This document shows positions 41,351 through 51,400 of a stretch of 64,000 bases of DNA, in pieces. Both the position numbers and the translations under genes were made by a program. The notes below the pieces were generated by a model, which saw nothing but the letters and a program-made list of their open reading frames with translations, was not told the origin of the DNA and ran no database searches. Source of the stretch: Photorhabdus australis DSM 17609. GTDB lineage: Bacteria > Pseudomonadota > Gammaproteobacteria > Enterobacterales > Enterobacteriaceae. Each line of letters opens with the position of its first letter. Position 1 is the stretch's first letter. The stretch spans positions 1 to 64,000 of the forward strand of contig NZ_JONO01000010.1 of the NCBI RefSeq assembly GCF_000711895.1. The letters are read 5' to 3'.

Positions 41351-41453
41351 GCAGCTATCCATCAGGCTACTTTATTCTTCTGTACCAATAACACCCTGGA
41401 GGATAGATTCTTACTGCGGTTATCTCACGATAATAATAAAAAAGAGGGAAATT

Positions 41454-43532
41454 ATGTCTCACACTTTGACTTTGCCTATCAGACAGAAGCGGGATGCGGT
41501 GTTCTGGTGGATTGCCCTGATATGGCTGGCTTTCACGCTTTTACCATCATGGAGCCTGGACTATGGCCTTTTCGATTCTACTCAAGATGAACTTCTCGCC
41601 GCCTATGGCTGGAACGGATTAAACATCAGTTTACTATGGTTCCTGTTGCCATCAGCGCTGCTACTACGCCCACTGACACCAGCAAACCGCAATCAGCGTA
41701 ACCGACACTATTTCGATGCGGGTTATGCCTTATTATGTGCTCTATTGGTCATTATCAGTGCGACCATTATCGGTCGTGGGCTGGGTTACGCTACCATTAT
41801 CCTGTTTATCTCACTGGGCGCGATTATCACTCTGGCCCTGTCTCGCCTTGAATGGCTCGGTGGCGACAGTTTTGTCATTGGCTCACTAGTTACAGTTATT
41901 GCGCTGATAGGCGTATTTATCCTTTATCCCAGTATTGCCATCTTTATTCCGGTGTTTACGGATGATGCCGGCCAGTTTGCCCCGTTTGCGTTTATATCGA
42001 TACTGGGGCAAGCACATATTATTCAGGTTATCACTAACTCCATTTTGCTCTCTCTGGCCGTTGGTATCGGTTGTACTTTTTTCGGTCTGGTGCTGGCAAT
42101 TTATACCGCCAGAATCGCGCGCCGCTCTGCCATTATTGGCCGGGTATTTTCTATTTTACCCATCGTCACACCGCCGTTTGTTGTCGGTTTAGGTGTCACA
42201 TTAATGATGGGCCGCTCCGGTTACATTACTGAGTTTATGGCAACCTGGTTCGGCCTGACCAACACCAATTGGCTGTACGGTTTCACCGGTATCTGGCTAG
42301 CTCAGGTACTGGCCTTTACACCAATGGCATTTATGATCCTTGATGGCGCCATCAAAACCATCCATCCCTCGCTAGAAGAAGCCTCCTATACTCTGCGCGC
42401 TAATCGTTATCAAACTTTCTTTAATGTATTCATACCACTGCTGAAACCCGCACTGGCAAACGCTTTCCTAATCGTAATCGTTCAGTCATTGGCGGATTTC
42501 AGTAACCCATTGGTGCTGGGCGGTAGCTTTGATGTACTCGCGACCCAAATTTATTTCTACATCACAGGTTCCCAACTTGACTATCAAGCCGCCGGTACTC
42601 TCGGTGCTTCACTGCTGGTTTTCTCTCTGCTGATATTCTGCGTCCAGTATATGTGGATTGGTAAACGCTCCTATGTCACGGTTTCCGGTAAATCCTATCG
42701 CGGCGATGTGCAGCCGTTGCCGACTTCGCTGGTTTGGGGTGTCTGCGCTATCTTGTTGATTTGGGTTGTGTTTAACATTCTGTTGTACGGCAGTATTTTC
42801 TACGGCAGTTTCACCGTCAACTGGGGCGTGGATTACACCCTGACTTTGGATAACTTTATCAAGCTGTTCGGTCAAGGAATGCATGACGGTGCATGGCCTT
42901 CACTACTGGATACCTTGCTCTATGCCGGTATCGCTGCCCCTATCACCGCAATCCTTGGTCTGCTGATTGCTTATATTGTTGTGCGGCAAGAATTCCGTGG
43001 TAAGAAAACCATAGAATTCACCACCATGCTTTGCTTTGCCGTACCGGGGACAGTTGCAGGGGTTTCTTATATTCTAGCCTTCAACGATTCACCTTTTTAC
43101 CTCACAGGAACCGCCGCTATTGTCATTATTTCCATGACCATGCGAAATGTACCGGTAGGTATCCGCGCCGGTATTGCGGGTCTTGGACAGATTGATAAAT
43201 CATTAGATGAAGCCTCACTGAGCCTGCGAGCCGGATCAATGAGAACCATTTTCCACATTCTGTTGCCGTTACTGCGCCCAGCAATCCTATCTGCACTGAT
43301 TTACAGCTTTGTCCGCGCTATTACCACCGTCAGCGCCATCGTATTCCTGGTAACGCCGGACACTCGCGTGGCGACTGCCTATATCCTGAATCGGGTGGAA
43401 GATGGTGAATACGGCGTTGCCATTGCTTATGGCTCTATCCTGATTGTGGTCATGCTGGCCATTATTTTCCTATTTGACTATTTGATTGGTGAAGCGCGGA
43501 TTTCTCGCTCTAAAGCCCAAAATGCACAGTAA
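41454..43532 (+). CDS. afuB: AfuB-type ABC transporter permease (double-length)
   Basis: 692-residue permease with two fused transmembrane domains of the iron/thiamine-transporter class; each carries an EAA loop (first DGAIKTIHPSLEEASYTLRA; second GQIDKSLDEASLSLRAG). About twelve or more hydrophobic segments are visible. An N-terminal extra membrane region (residues 1-170) precedes the first domain. It lies between the binding protein and ATPase genes. Confidence 0.87.
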   Translation: MSHTLTLPIRQKRDAVFWWIALIWLAFTLLPSWSLDYGLFDSTQDELLAAYGWNGLNISLLWFLLPSALLLRPLTPANRNQRNRHYFDAGYALLCALLVIISATIIGRGLGYATIILFISLGAIITLALSRLEWLGGDSFVIGSLVTVIALIGVFILYPSIAIFIPVFTDDAGQFAPFAFISILGQAHIIQVITNSILLSLAVGIGCTFFGLVLAIYTARIARRSAIIGRVFSILPIVTPPFVVGLGVTLMMGRSGYITEFMATWFGLTNTNWLYGFTGIWLAQVLAFTPMAFMILDGAIKTIHPSLEEASYTLRANRYQTFFNVFIPLLKPALANAFLIVIVQSLADFSNPLVLGGSFDVLATQIYFYITGSQLDYQAAGTLGASLLVFSLLIFCVQYMWIGKRSYVTVSGKSYRGDVQPLPTSLVWGVCAILLIWVVFNILLYGSIFYGSFTVNWGVDYTLTLDNFIKLFGQGMHDGAWPSLLDTLLYAGIAAPITAILGLLIAYIVVRQEFRGKKTIEFTTMLCFAVPGTVAGVSYILAFNDSPFYLTGTAAIVIISMTMRNVPVGIRAGIAGLGQIDKSLDEASLSLRAGSMRTIFHILLPLLRPAILSALIYSFVRAITTVSAIVFLVTPDTRVATAYILNRVEDGEYGVAIAYGSILIVVMLAIIFLFDYLIGEARISRSKAQNAQ

Positions 43533-43547
43533 TCACGGAGTGACAAC

Positions 43548-44603
43548 ATGACACAACAAAATTTTGTCGAACTGAGAAATGTAACCAAACGGTTCGGTAA
43601 CAACACCGTGATCGATAACCTGAATCTGTCTATCCCACAAGGGCATATGGTCACGCTATTAGGGCCATCTGGCTGCGGTAAAACTACCGTACTGCGTTTA
43701 GTTGCTGGGCTGGAGAAACCCAGCGAAGGTAAGATTCTCATTGATAGTGAAGACGTTACAGATCGTTCCATTCAACAACGGGATATCTGTATGGTATTCC
43801 AGTCCTACGCCCTATTCCCGCACATGTCACTGGGAGAAAATATTGGTTATGGGCTGAAAATGCTCGGACGACCTAAAGCAGAGATACGCGAACGGGTTAA
43901 AGAAGCACTAGAACTGGTCGATCTGGGGGGATTTGAAGATCGTTATGTTGATCAAATCTCTGGCGGCCAACAACAGCGTGTTGCCCTCGCTCGCGCCCTG
44001 ATACTCAAACCCAAAGTACTGCTATTCGATGAACCGTTGAGTAACCTTGATGCTAACCTACGCCGCAGTATGCGCGAGAAAATCCGCGAATTGCAGCAAC
44101 AATTTAATATCACCTCACTGTACGTTACTCATGATCAAAGTGAAGCATTTGCAGTTTCCGATACCGTGTTGGTAATGAATAAAGGCAAAATCATGCAAAT
44201 TGGCGCGCCACAAACGCTTTATCGTCAGCCAGCATCTGAATTTATGGCAAGTTTCATGGGGGATGCCAATATCTTTCCTGCTACTTTGGGCGCTGATTAT
44301 GTGGAAATCTTCCATTATCGCCTGCCACGGCCAGAAAACTTTATCAGTAATCGACAATCGGTAACGGTAGGTGTCAGGCCAGAAGCCGTTACATTAAGTC
44401 ATCACGGACATGCAAGCCAACGCTGTACCATCAGCCATGTAGCTTACATGGGGCCACAATATGAAGTGACGGTAAACTGGCAAGATCAAACTTTATTACT
44501 ACAAATTAATGCCACTCAATTGCAACCTAATGTTGGTGATAATTACTATCTGGAAATTCATCCATTTGGGATGTTTATTTTGGCCGAGAAAAGTAACAAT
44601 TAG
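43548..44603 (+). CDS. afuC: AfuC-type ABC transporter ATPase
   Basis: 351 residues: Walker [12 protein letters not shown]-loop [12 protein letters not shown], signature [15 protein letters not shown], Walker [14 protein letters not shown]-loop YVTHDQSEA, then a TOBE domain. It is 15 nt after afuB. A terminator pair follows at 44640-44680. Confidence 0.9.
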   Translation: MTQQNFVELRNVTKRFGNNTVIDNLNLSIPQGHMVTLLGPSGCGKTTVLRLVAGLEKPSEGKILIDSEDVTDRSIQQRDICMVFQSYALFPHMSLGENIGYGLKMLGRPKAEIRERVKEALELVDLGGFEDRYVDQISGGQQQRVALARALILKPKVLLFDEPLSNLDANLRRSMREKIRELQQQFNITSLYVTHDQSEAFAVSDTVLVMNKGKIMQIGAPQTLYRQPASEFMASFMGDANIFPATLGADYVEIFHYRLPRPENFISNRQSVTVGVRPEAVTLSHHGHASQRCTISHVAYMGPQYEVTVNWQDQTLLLQINATQLQPNVGDNYYLEIHPFGMFILAEKSNN

Positions 44604-44639
44604 TTTGATTACAAAAAATTCTGGTTTTCAGATCAGAAG

Positions 44640-44680
44640 GCCGCCACACGGCGGCTTTAGACCGCTCTCGCGGTTTTTTT
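44640..44680 (+). terminator. Terminator of the uhpABC-afuABC locus
   Basis: Two hairpins in tandem: GCCGCC/GGCGGC (44640-44655), then ACCGC-TCTC-GCGGT (44661-44674) running into seven T. The second is a classical intrinsic terminator. Confidence 0.85.
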
Positions 44681-44778
44681 CATAACCGGTGTAGTGCTCC
44701 GGTATTCATAATTTTCTTTGCTAGTATTAGTAGTAGTATTAACCTTGGCAGACTTGATTAAATAAGAGGAGTAAGCGC

Positions 44779-44985
44779 GTGGAATGGGTGATTGGTGGAA
44801 TAATTTTATTGTTGATTCTTGGTGCGATCTTTAAGCCAAGTAGATGTGACATTTGTAATGTTAATTTCAAAAGAAAATATTACACGTGGGAAATTGAAGG
44901 TAAAAAACAGCATCTATGTCCTAATTGTAGTAGCAAAATGGACAGAAGAATTAGCTCTAAAAAATTCAAAGATAGGTTTGGTTAA
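44779..44985 (+). CDS. Small membrane protein with zinc-ribbon-like motif
   Basis: 68 residues: one N-terminal membrane helix (about residues 3-18), then CDIC and CPNC pairs 24 residues apart in a basic context, which could bind one zinc ion. The start is GTG 44779 with AAGAGGAG upstream. Standing alone between afuC and an ERIC cluster, it has no functional hint. I do not recognise the family. Confidence 0.55.
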   Translation: MEWVIGGIILLLILGAIFKPSRCDICNVNFKRKYYTWEIEGKKQHLCPNCSSKMDRRISSKKFKDRFG

Positions 44986-45174
44986 TTATTCAATATATTA
45001 TTTTTTCAGCCATCCAGGTGATTTTCTACACAAACCACCAAATGAAGCCAGCAAATACTGACGTCACTTTTTATAGGTTTATTACTGAAAGTGACGCCAT
45101 AAAAAATCTATAATCGGAACCACCGCTCTAGCCGACTTTAAATAAAAACAATTCACCAAAGATATTAATAACTT

Positions 45175-45301
45175 TATACCTGTTATCTTTCAAGTTGCCT
45201 CTTTGTTGGTTGCACTCACGCACCCCGGTCACATAGTTATCTATGCTCCTAGGGATGCGTTCACTTGCCGCCGCACTGCAACTTAAAATCTATTGGGTAT
45301 A
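45175..45301. repeat. ERIC-type palindrome, copy 4 (127 bp)
   Basis: Full-length copy with TATACC and GGTATA ends. It is followed at once by a second half-copy. Confidence 0.9.
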
Positions 45302-45359
45302 TGCTCCCGGGGATTCGTTCCCTTACTGTCGCGATGCATCTTGAAATCTATTGGGTATA
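45299..45359. repeat. ERIC-type half-copy in tandem with copy 4
   Basis: About 61 bp, only the right half (from TATGCTCCCGGGGATTCG to GGTATA). It shares two to three bases with copy 4, as if a second element recombined within the first. Confidence 0.85.
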
Positions 45360-45462
45360 TTAAATAACCATCTCCTTTATTAGACCTACATTCTGTGCAA
45401 TTGAATAATAGAAAGTTTTTTTATGACAATACTAAAATATAAGACTTTTATCTCGTCTGAGA

Positions 45463-46425
45463 TTATTTTGCCAATAAAGCGCAATAACGTGCAATATCCA
45501 CATTCCCGCCACTCACAATGATCCCAATTCTTTGCCCTTGCAATTGCTGGCTTATTTGATGTACAGCAGCAAAACTCAAACACCCTGTCGGCTCGACAAT
45601 CATCTTCATTCGTTCAGCATAAAAACGCATTGTCTCCACTAATTCCTCATCAGAAACAGTGAAAATATCATCAATGTTTCTTCGAATAATTTCGAAAGTA
45701 TATTGCCCAATATGTTGAGTTTGAGCGCCATCAGCAATCGTTTTAGGAGCATCAATATGAATAATCTTCCCCTGACGAAATGACTGCTGGGCATCATTAC
45801 CCGCTTCTGGCTCTACGCCATAAACTTTACATCTGGGAGATAAATAGCGGGCAGCAAGTGCACTCCCTGAAAGCAAACCACCGCCACCAAGACAAACAAA
45901 TAACGCATCCAGCTCACCAACTTCTTCAAACAACTCTTTTGCTGCGGTCCCTTGCCCGGCAATAATATACGGATGATCATAGGGAGGAATTAAGGTCAGC
46001 CCCTGACTTTCTGATAATTCACGGCCAATTTGTTCACGATCATTCATATAACGGTCGTAAAAAACCACTTTACCGCCATAACTTTTAGTCGCATCTACCT
46101 TAACGGCAGGTGCATCGTGCGGCATAATAATTGTAGCTGGAATATTCAATATACGGGCTGATAACGAAATCGCCTGACCGTGATTACCTGACGAATAAGT
46201 TACAACCCCTTTGCGGCGCTGCTCATCACTGAACTGTGATAACGCATTAAAGGCACCACGAAATTTAAATGCTCCCATCCGCTGATAGTTTTCACATTTA
46301 AAAAATAACCTGGCTCCTGTCATTTCATTAGCAGTCCGGGAAGTCAGGACTGGAGTACGGTAAGCATAGTTTTCTATACGCCGGGCGGCGGCAATCACGT
46401 CTTCATATACGGGGATATTTTGCAT
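45463..46425 (-). CDS. PLP-dependent serine/threonine dehydratase-like enzyme
   Basis: Fold-type II PLP enzyme of about 320 residues. The PLP Lys lies in MGAFKFRGAFNAL; SSGNHGQA binds the cofactor phosphate region, and the Gly loop is LGGGGLLSG. It is close to the serine racemase / threo-3-hydroxyaspartate dehydratase / catabolic threonine dehydratase group; specificity is not certain. An open frame extends to a TTG at 46491; ATG 46425 (MQNIPVYEDVIAAARR) gives the family N-terminus, though its Shine-Dalgarno is weak. The tetR gene lies just upstream on the same strand. Confidence 0.85.
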   Translation of the reverse strand: MQNIPVYEDVIAAARRIENYAYRTPVLTSRTANEMTGARLFFKCENYQRMGAFKFRGAFNALSQFSDEQRRKGVVTYSSGNHGQAISLSARILNIPATIIMPHDAPAVKVDATKSYGGKVVFYDRYMNDREQIGRELSESQGLTLIPPYDHPYIIAGQGTAAKELFEEVGELDALFVCLGGGGLLSGSALAARYLSPRCKVYGVEPEAGNDAQQSFRQGKIIHIDAPKTIADGAQTQHIGQYTFEIIRRNIDDIFTVSDEELVETMRFYAERMKMIVEPTGCLSFAAVHQISQQLQGQRIGIIVSGGNVDIARYCALLAK

Positions 46426-46508
46426 TAGGGATAACCATCCATCAGATGAAATAAAGACAAATTTTGTCAATAATAAAGCATTATTACTCAAATAGTTATC
46501 GTAAATAA

Positions 46509-47132
46509 CTATAACCCAGAATCTCTGTTCGCCTGATTAAGAATGGCTTTTGCCATCCATTTAGTGATTTCAATAATTTCTTCATCATTCATCTGCCAGA
46601 TATCTTTCATCACCAGAAAAACTTCGGACCCATAAATCAGGGAAAAAGAACGAATGACATTCTCCAGAGTGTCTGGCGGGAAATGCCCTTTTAATGGTTC
46701 AACAACCATTGAAAGGATCTCTTTACGGTGACCACGCACCAGTTTCTTTTCCTGCTTATCCTCAGATAAACGCCCCTGAGCCCATTGCTGTAATGAAACC
46801 AAAAGGGCCGCCCTCAATGCCCCCTCATGTTGGAACATACGAGGATAAGCAAAATCCAACAGTTCAATAATCCGCTCCTCAGTTTTGTCACTGGCAGGTT
46901 TCCAGGTGAGAATCGGCCCAAGGCTGGCACTAACGATTGCATCAATTAAATCACTTTGCGTCGGAAAATAGCGGTATGCCGTCGCTCTGGAAACACCAGC
47001 ATACACGGCCAATTCGGAAACCGAAGGTATCGCCCTCTGCTCAAAAAGCTCCAATGCAGAATTTATTAGCAATGTATAAGTTTTTTTCCGAGTACCAGTA
47101 AGAGGTTTAGTATTCGAGTCCATCATTGACAC
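46509..47132 (-). CDS. TetR-family transcriptional regulator
   Basis: 207 residues with an N-terminal TetR helix-turn-helix (SALELFEQRAIPSVSELAVYAGVSRATAYRYFPTQSDLIDAIV) and a ligand-binding C-terminal domain of unknown specificity. Divergent from the UPF0261 gene and upstream of the dehydratase, it probably controls both. A palindromic operator candidate lies at 47250-47265. Confidence 0.85.
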   Translation of the reverse strand: MSMMDSNTKPLTGTRKKTYTLLINSALELFEQRAIPSVSELAVYAGVSRATAYRYFPTQSDLIDAIVSASLGPILTWKPASDKTEERIIELLDFAYPRMFQHEGALRAALLVSLQQWAQGRLSEDKQEKKLVRGHRKEILSMVVEPLKGHFPPDTLENVIRSFSLIYGSEVFLVMKDIWQMNDEEIIEITKWMAKAILNQANRDSGL

Positions 47133-47249
47133 AACTCTTTCACAATAAGATTCTCTATAAACGTATGGTAAAAATATCTTTTCGACATCATCACTCTACT
47201 AAACTATCTACAAAACGCCCAAATTGATTCAGTTTATTTATAGATAAAA

Positions 47250-47265
47250 TGAGACGACTGTCTCA
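47250..47265. promoter_or_regulatory. Probable operator of the TetR regulator
   Basis: TGAGACGACTGTCTCA is a 6-bp inverted repeat with a 4-nt centre. A further half-site GAGTCTCA lies at 47291-47298. Both are in the divergent intergenic region. Confidence 0.55.
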
Positions 47266-47359
47266 ATTTGATGATATAACAGTGATACTAGAGTCTCATA
47301 TTGACTATAATCTGTCCATGAATTAGTAGCCAGCACCAGGGGAAACATTCATAATTATA

Positions 47360-48580
47360 ATGAAAATTAATCAAGGCTATATCTATATTGTCACCATTTT
47401 TGATACCAAGAGCGCAGAAATCTTCTACGTCAGGGATCTAATAGAAAAAACTGGCCTTGCCGTTCGTACCGTGGACTTGACTACTAAACCGGGCTCCCAG
47501 GAAAGAGGAGCGGATATTACTTCATTAACAGTAGCAGAGCATCATCCACAAGGCAAAGAAGCCGTTTTCTGTGGTGATCGGGGTAAAGCCATTTCCGCAA
47601 TGGCAATCGCCTTTAAGACTTTTTTATCAAAACAAACTGATGTTTTAGCTATTCTGGGATTAGGGGGATCTGGCGGGACAGCACTGATTACACCGGCCAT
47701 GCAGTCTTTACCTGTGGGTATACCAAAACTTATGGTTTCTACCATGGCTTCCGGTGATGTTTCTGGTTATGTTGGAGTCAGTGATATCGCCATGCTGTAT
47801 TCAGTTACTGATGTATCTGGCCTTAACCGTATCTCCCGCCAGGTATTGAAGAATGCGGCCAATCAAATTGCTGGCGCAGTTTATTTTCATGAAGAGGATG
47901 AGATCGAAGATAAACCAGCTATTGGCCTGACAATGTTTGGTGTAACAACACCTTGTATACAGTTACTGACCAAAGAATTGGAACAACAATATGACTGTTT
48001 AATTTTCCATGCAACTGGCAACGGCGGCAAAACCATGGAAAAACTGGCCGAGAGTCGCTTGCTTAACAGTCTGCTTGATATGACTACAACTGAAGTCTGT
48101 GATTATCTGTTTGGTGGTGTTCTGGCCTGTGATGCCGACCGTTTGAGTGCAATAGCCCGCACACAAACACCTTATATTGGTTCTTGCGGCGCGTTGGATA
48201 TGGTGAATTTCGGTCACCCGAATACTATCCCAGGCCACTACAAAGGTAGACAATTTTATTGTCATAATCCTCAAGTGACATTAATGCGTACTACACCAGA
48301 AGAAAACCATCAAATGGGGATTTGGATCGCTGAAAAACTTAATCAGTGCGAAGGAAAAGTAAAATTTATTATTCCTGAAGGCGGTTTTTCTGCTCTGGAT
48401 ATTGAAGATGGGCCATTCTGGAACCCTGAAGCGACTCAGGCATTCATCAACGCTTTTGAGTCTACATTTATAGAAATGGAAAATAGACAACTGATTAAGA
48501 GTTCTCACCATGTGAATTCATCTGAATTTTGCCAACACGTGATCAACGAATATCAGCAAATGATGAATTCAGTTGTATAG
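47360..48580 (+). CDS. UPF0261 (Tm-1-like ATP-binding) protein
   Basis: 406 residues of the UPF0261 family: [74 protein letters not shown] and [13 protein letters not shown]. The plant relative Tm-1 binds ATP; bacterial function is undefined. Such genes usually sit beside a TIM-barrel or hydrolase partner, and only a broken small frame follows here. Confidence 0.88.
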   Translation: MKINQGYIYIVTIFDTKSAEIFYVRDLIEKTGLAVRTVDLTTKPGSQERGADITSLTVAEHHPQGKEAVFCGDRGKAISAMAIAFKTFLSKQTDVLAILGLGGSGGTALITPAMQSLPVGIPKLMVSTMASGDVSGYVGVSDIAMLYSVTDVSGLNRISRQVLKNAANQIAGAVYFHEEDEIEDKPAIGLTMFGVTTPCIQLLTKELEQQYDCLIFHATGNGGKTMEKLAESRLLNSLLDMTTTEVCDYLFGGVLACDADRLSAIARTQTPYIGSCGALDMVNFGHPNTIPGHYKGRQFYCHNPQVTLMRTTPEENHQMGIWIAEKLNQCEGKVKFIIPEGGFSALDIEDGPFWNPEATQAFINAFESTFIEMENRQLIKSSHHVNSSEFCQHVINEYQQMMNSVV

Positions 48581-48612
48581 GCGGCCCAGCATTGAAACAA
48601 GAGGAAAGATTA

Positions 48613-48752
48613 ATGAACCAAAATACTGATGATAATACCAGGACAAAAGCAGTACTGACACCAAAAGATTGTATACAACTAATTAATGACTAGGCAGAAA
48701 GTTGCCAAAACAGGGCATTCTGATGTTATTGTTCTATCAGCCGCGACTTCTA
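48613..48752 (+). pseudogene. Broken short gene after UPF0261
   Basis: GAGGAAAG precedes an ATG at 48613. The frame reads MNQNTDDNTRTKAVLTPKDC and stops at TAG 48691-48693, then continues in frame as AESCQNRAF to a TGA. The VLTPKDC start resembles isochorismatase-like hydrolases, which often open with such a segment, but too little is left to be sure. A good start signal with an immediate stop suggests a decayed gene. Confidence 0.35.
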
Positions 48753-48944
48753 CGGCACGTCTATCGGGAAATCGCGCTAAAAAGGAGTAAAAGCAACCAA
48801 GTACTCGTGTTCCAAAGGGAAGCCTCAAGAACTTCCTGTTAATAACCTAGCTGTAAAGATGTTGGAAGTTAACAAACTAAATTAAAACATAACAATACTT
48901 GCTTTGTTTTCTTCCTTTCGGAGCTTATCTCCGTCAACACCAGG

Positions 48945-48975
48945 CTCCTGCGGCCCCCACCGCAGGAGTTTTTTT
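48945..48975 (+). terminator. Strong intrinsic terminator
   Basis: CTCCTGCGG and CCGCAGGAG pair in a 9-bp stem with a 6-nt loop, followed by seven T. It ends the rightward UPF0261 transcript. Confidence 0.85.
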
Positions 48976-49088
48976 ATGGATATACAGGCAGTAAAGTGAC
49001 TTGCTCCCACCGCTAAGTCACATGTGAATCGTATCTTAGGGGAGAAAATTTCACAGTTTTGTTAAAAACGACTCAAATTAGATTTCTG

Positions 49089-50525
49089 CTAAATATTTTC
49101 ATATTTAGCGATAATCATGTCTCTTGCATGTAAAGTACTTATTTTCTCTTCTGTACCAGATTCGATGACATCAACAGGTGAAAAAAAGGCGCCTTTTGAC
49201 CAAATATTTTTTCTTAGCCAAACCAAAGTATCTTCATAGTTCAAATCACCTATTTTTTTATATATCTGTGATGCATATATATAACCAAGCATATAGCATG
49301 GAAAATAACCAAAAAAACCTGCCGCCCAATGAATATCCTGCATACACCCATTTCTATAATCTTTTCCTGAACTTATTCCTAATAATTTTATGGAAAGCTC
49401 ATTCCATAATTCAGGTATATCATTAACAGCCAGATTTTTATTAATCAATTCCCGCTCAATTAAATAACGCAAATAAATATGTTGCAAGTAATGTATTTCA
49501 TCTGTATTTATCCTGGTTTCATTAGGTTTTAATTTTAATAGGTGTTTCCTTATACTACCAGCTGATATATTTAATCCATGTTTAACGGTTTTTCTCGATA
49601 AATAATTAATAAAAGAATCAGAATAACCATAACACATTTCAAAGAATAAACTCTGACTTTCATGTACTCCAATAGAACAAGGATAAGATACAGGCATGCC
49701 TAAAAATTCATTGGGAAGATTCCTTTCATATAGAGAGTGTCCGAATTCATGTAAAGAAGCATAGACTCCACCAATGAAATTAGAATCTGAGTATTTATTC
49801 GTGATTCTTATATCATCTCTGGTTCCACCACAAAAAGGATGAGCACTTACATCCAATCGCCCTCTGGAAAAATCAAATCCTAGTTCAGAAAGCATCTCTT
49901 TATTTATCTCTATTTGCGTTCTAATTGGAACTTTATGATTTATATTTTTATTTAATGAGTTTGATTTAAACCGTTCTGTTAAACCAGGTAGCCATATCTG
50001 AATTTCTTCAAAAAGATTATCTAACATATCCGTCTTCATCATCGGCTCATATTCATTCAATAATGATTCATAGGGGCTAACACCGGAAGCTTCAGATAAA
50101 ATACTGGCTTTTTCTCTTAATAATTCGACTAATTGTGTCAAATCTTTTGAAAACCCCTGCCAATTATTCATTTCTTTATTTTTAACCCATGAATATTCAC
50201 ACTGACAGGTAATCTTCTTTATTTCCTTTACTAACGAAATAGGAAGTAATCGTTTTTGTTCAATTTCCTTTTTAGCAGAGAAAAGGGCCTTTCTTGCAAT
50301 ATTATCCAGATTATTATCTAAGAGTAATTTTTCTATAGTATCAAAAATAGCTTGTGATGTCTTTTTTTCATGAATAATTAATTCTGCCTCTGAAAGGGCT
50401 TCAGCCCTTGCTAAGAAGCTATTATCAGGCATCATCGTAGTTTGATCCCAATAACATATATCCATCAAATGTTCGATATTATATATTGAGCGATAGTGCT
50501 CTTTTATATCAGATAATTCCCTCAT
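49089..50525 (-). CDS. M32 (Taq-type) metallocarboxypeptidase in the RiPP cluster
   Basis: 478-residue zinc carboxypeptidase. M32 family signatures are visible: HPF (His229), the DxRxT-like DIRIT, HEFGH (residues 259-263, zinc site), HESQS (288-292) and the QDIHW motif. M32 enzymes remove C-terminal residues with broad specificity. The gene overlaps the EamA gene by 4 nt and is the last of the cluster. It may trim the peptide product or give self-protection, much as the MccF peptidase does for microcin C; this is inference. Very AT-rich. Confidence 0.9.
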   Translation of the reverse strand: MRELSDIKEHYRSIYNIEHLMDICYWDQTTMMPDNSFLARAEALSEAELIIHEKKTSQAIFDTIEKLLLDNNLDNIARKALFSAKKEIEQKRLLPISLVKEIKKITCQCEYSWVKNKEMNNWQGFSKDLTQLVELLREKASILSEASGVSPYESLLNEYEPMMKTDMLDNLFEEIQIWLPGLTERFKSNSLNKNINHKVPIRTQIEINKEMLSELGFDFSRGRLDVSAHPFCGGTRDDIRITNKYSDSNFIGGVYASLHEFGHSLYERNLPNEFLGMPVSYPCSIGVHESQSLFFEMCYGYSDSFINYLSRKTVKHGLNISAGSIRKHLLKLKPNETRINTDEIHYLQHIYLRYLIERELINKNLAVNDIPELWNELSIKLLGISSGKDYRNGCMQDIHWAAGFFGYFPCYMLGYIYASQIYKKIGDLNYEDTLVWLRKNIWSKGAFFSPVDVIESGTEEKISTLHARDMIIAKYENI

Positions 50526-51400
50526 TTCTTTCTCCCTCTAAATGCTATTATGACACTGGAAAATATAAACAACATGCCAACAAACATATTAATATTTATT
50601 GATTCATTTAGAAAATAATAAGATATCAACACACTAAATATAGGCGATATAAGTGCAGAATAAGAGGTTAACTCTGCCCCGCCATGTTCTATCATGTAAA
50701 ACCATAAAATATAGACAAGAACTCCACTCGCTATCCCCATATATAGAATAGGTATAAAAATGTGGGTAACTGTCTGAAAAATCTCACCATTAAAGTTAAA
50801 TATATCAAGGTTTGTAGATAAAAATGGCGTTATAATTATCATTAATAAAAATGAAACAATATTTTGATATAAAACCTTTGAAAATATATCTAGCTGGGTA
50901 GGTATTTTCTCCGATAAAAAAGTTCCTAATGCCCATACGAAGGCACTGACTAATATAATACACTCACCAAAGCTTATTTCTTTTAAGGATATAAATATCA
51001 AAACTCCAGATATACAAAGTATAGATACAGTAATTGATCTAAAACTTATCCTTTTGCTACTTATCATTGTTAGAAGAGAGGTAATAGCAGGCATTGTGTA
51101 TATAAGTACAGATGCTTTCACTGAATCTGTATATTTTAGTGATATGTTGTTTAAAACAGGAACTAAGAAAACATTTAAAACACCTAGTGGTATACAAAAT
51201 AACAGATCATAAAAATTTGGTTTTTTTTTATAAAAAACCAGAACCAGAAAGGCTAATATTAATACAGATGTAATTGTCGAATAAAAACGAAAAGGCCATA
51301 CCCCAATTTGCTCAATAGCTATTTTTGAAATAGGGAATCCCCCGCCCCATAATATTGCTATTAGGATAGCGAAGGAAAGTACTTTTTTATTCCTAGTCAT
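50522..51400 (-). CDS. EamA/DMT-family exporter in the RiPP cluster
   Basis: 292 residues with ten membrane segments in two EamA repeats (LWGGGFPISKIAIEQIG near the start; SAFVWALGTFLSEK opening the second). The family exports small metabolites. In this operon it is the natural candidate for product export and immunity. It overlaps the oxygenase stop by 8 nt and the carboxypeptidase ATG by 4 nt. Confidence 0.88.
   Translation of the reverse strand: MTRNKKVLSFAILIAILWGGGFPISKIAIEQIGVWPFRFYSTITSVLILAFLVLVFYKKKPNFYDLLFCIPLGVLNVFLVPVLNNISLKYTDSVKASVLIYTMPAITSLLTMISSKRISFRSITVSILCISGVLIFISLKEISFGECIILVSAFVWALGTFLSEKIPTQLDIFSKVLYQNIVSFLLMIIITPFLSTNLDIFNFNGEIFQTVTHIFIPILYMGIASGVLVYILWFYMIEHGGAELTSYSALISPIFSVLISYYFLNESININMFVGMLFIFSSVIIAFRGRKK

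Noticed and set aside
45175-45359. CRISPR or other tandem array
   Set aside because: The repetition is one ERIC copy plus a half copy, with no spacers.
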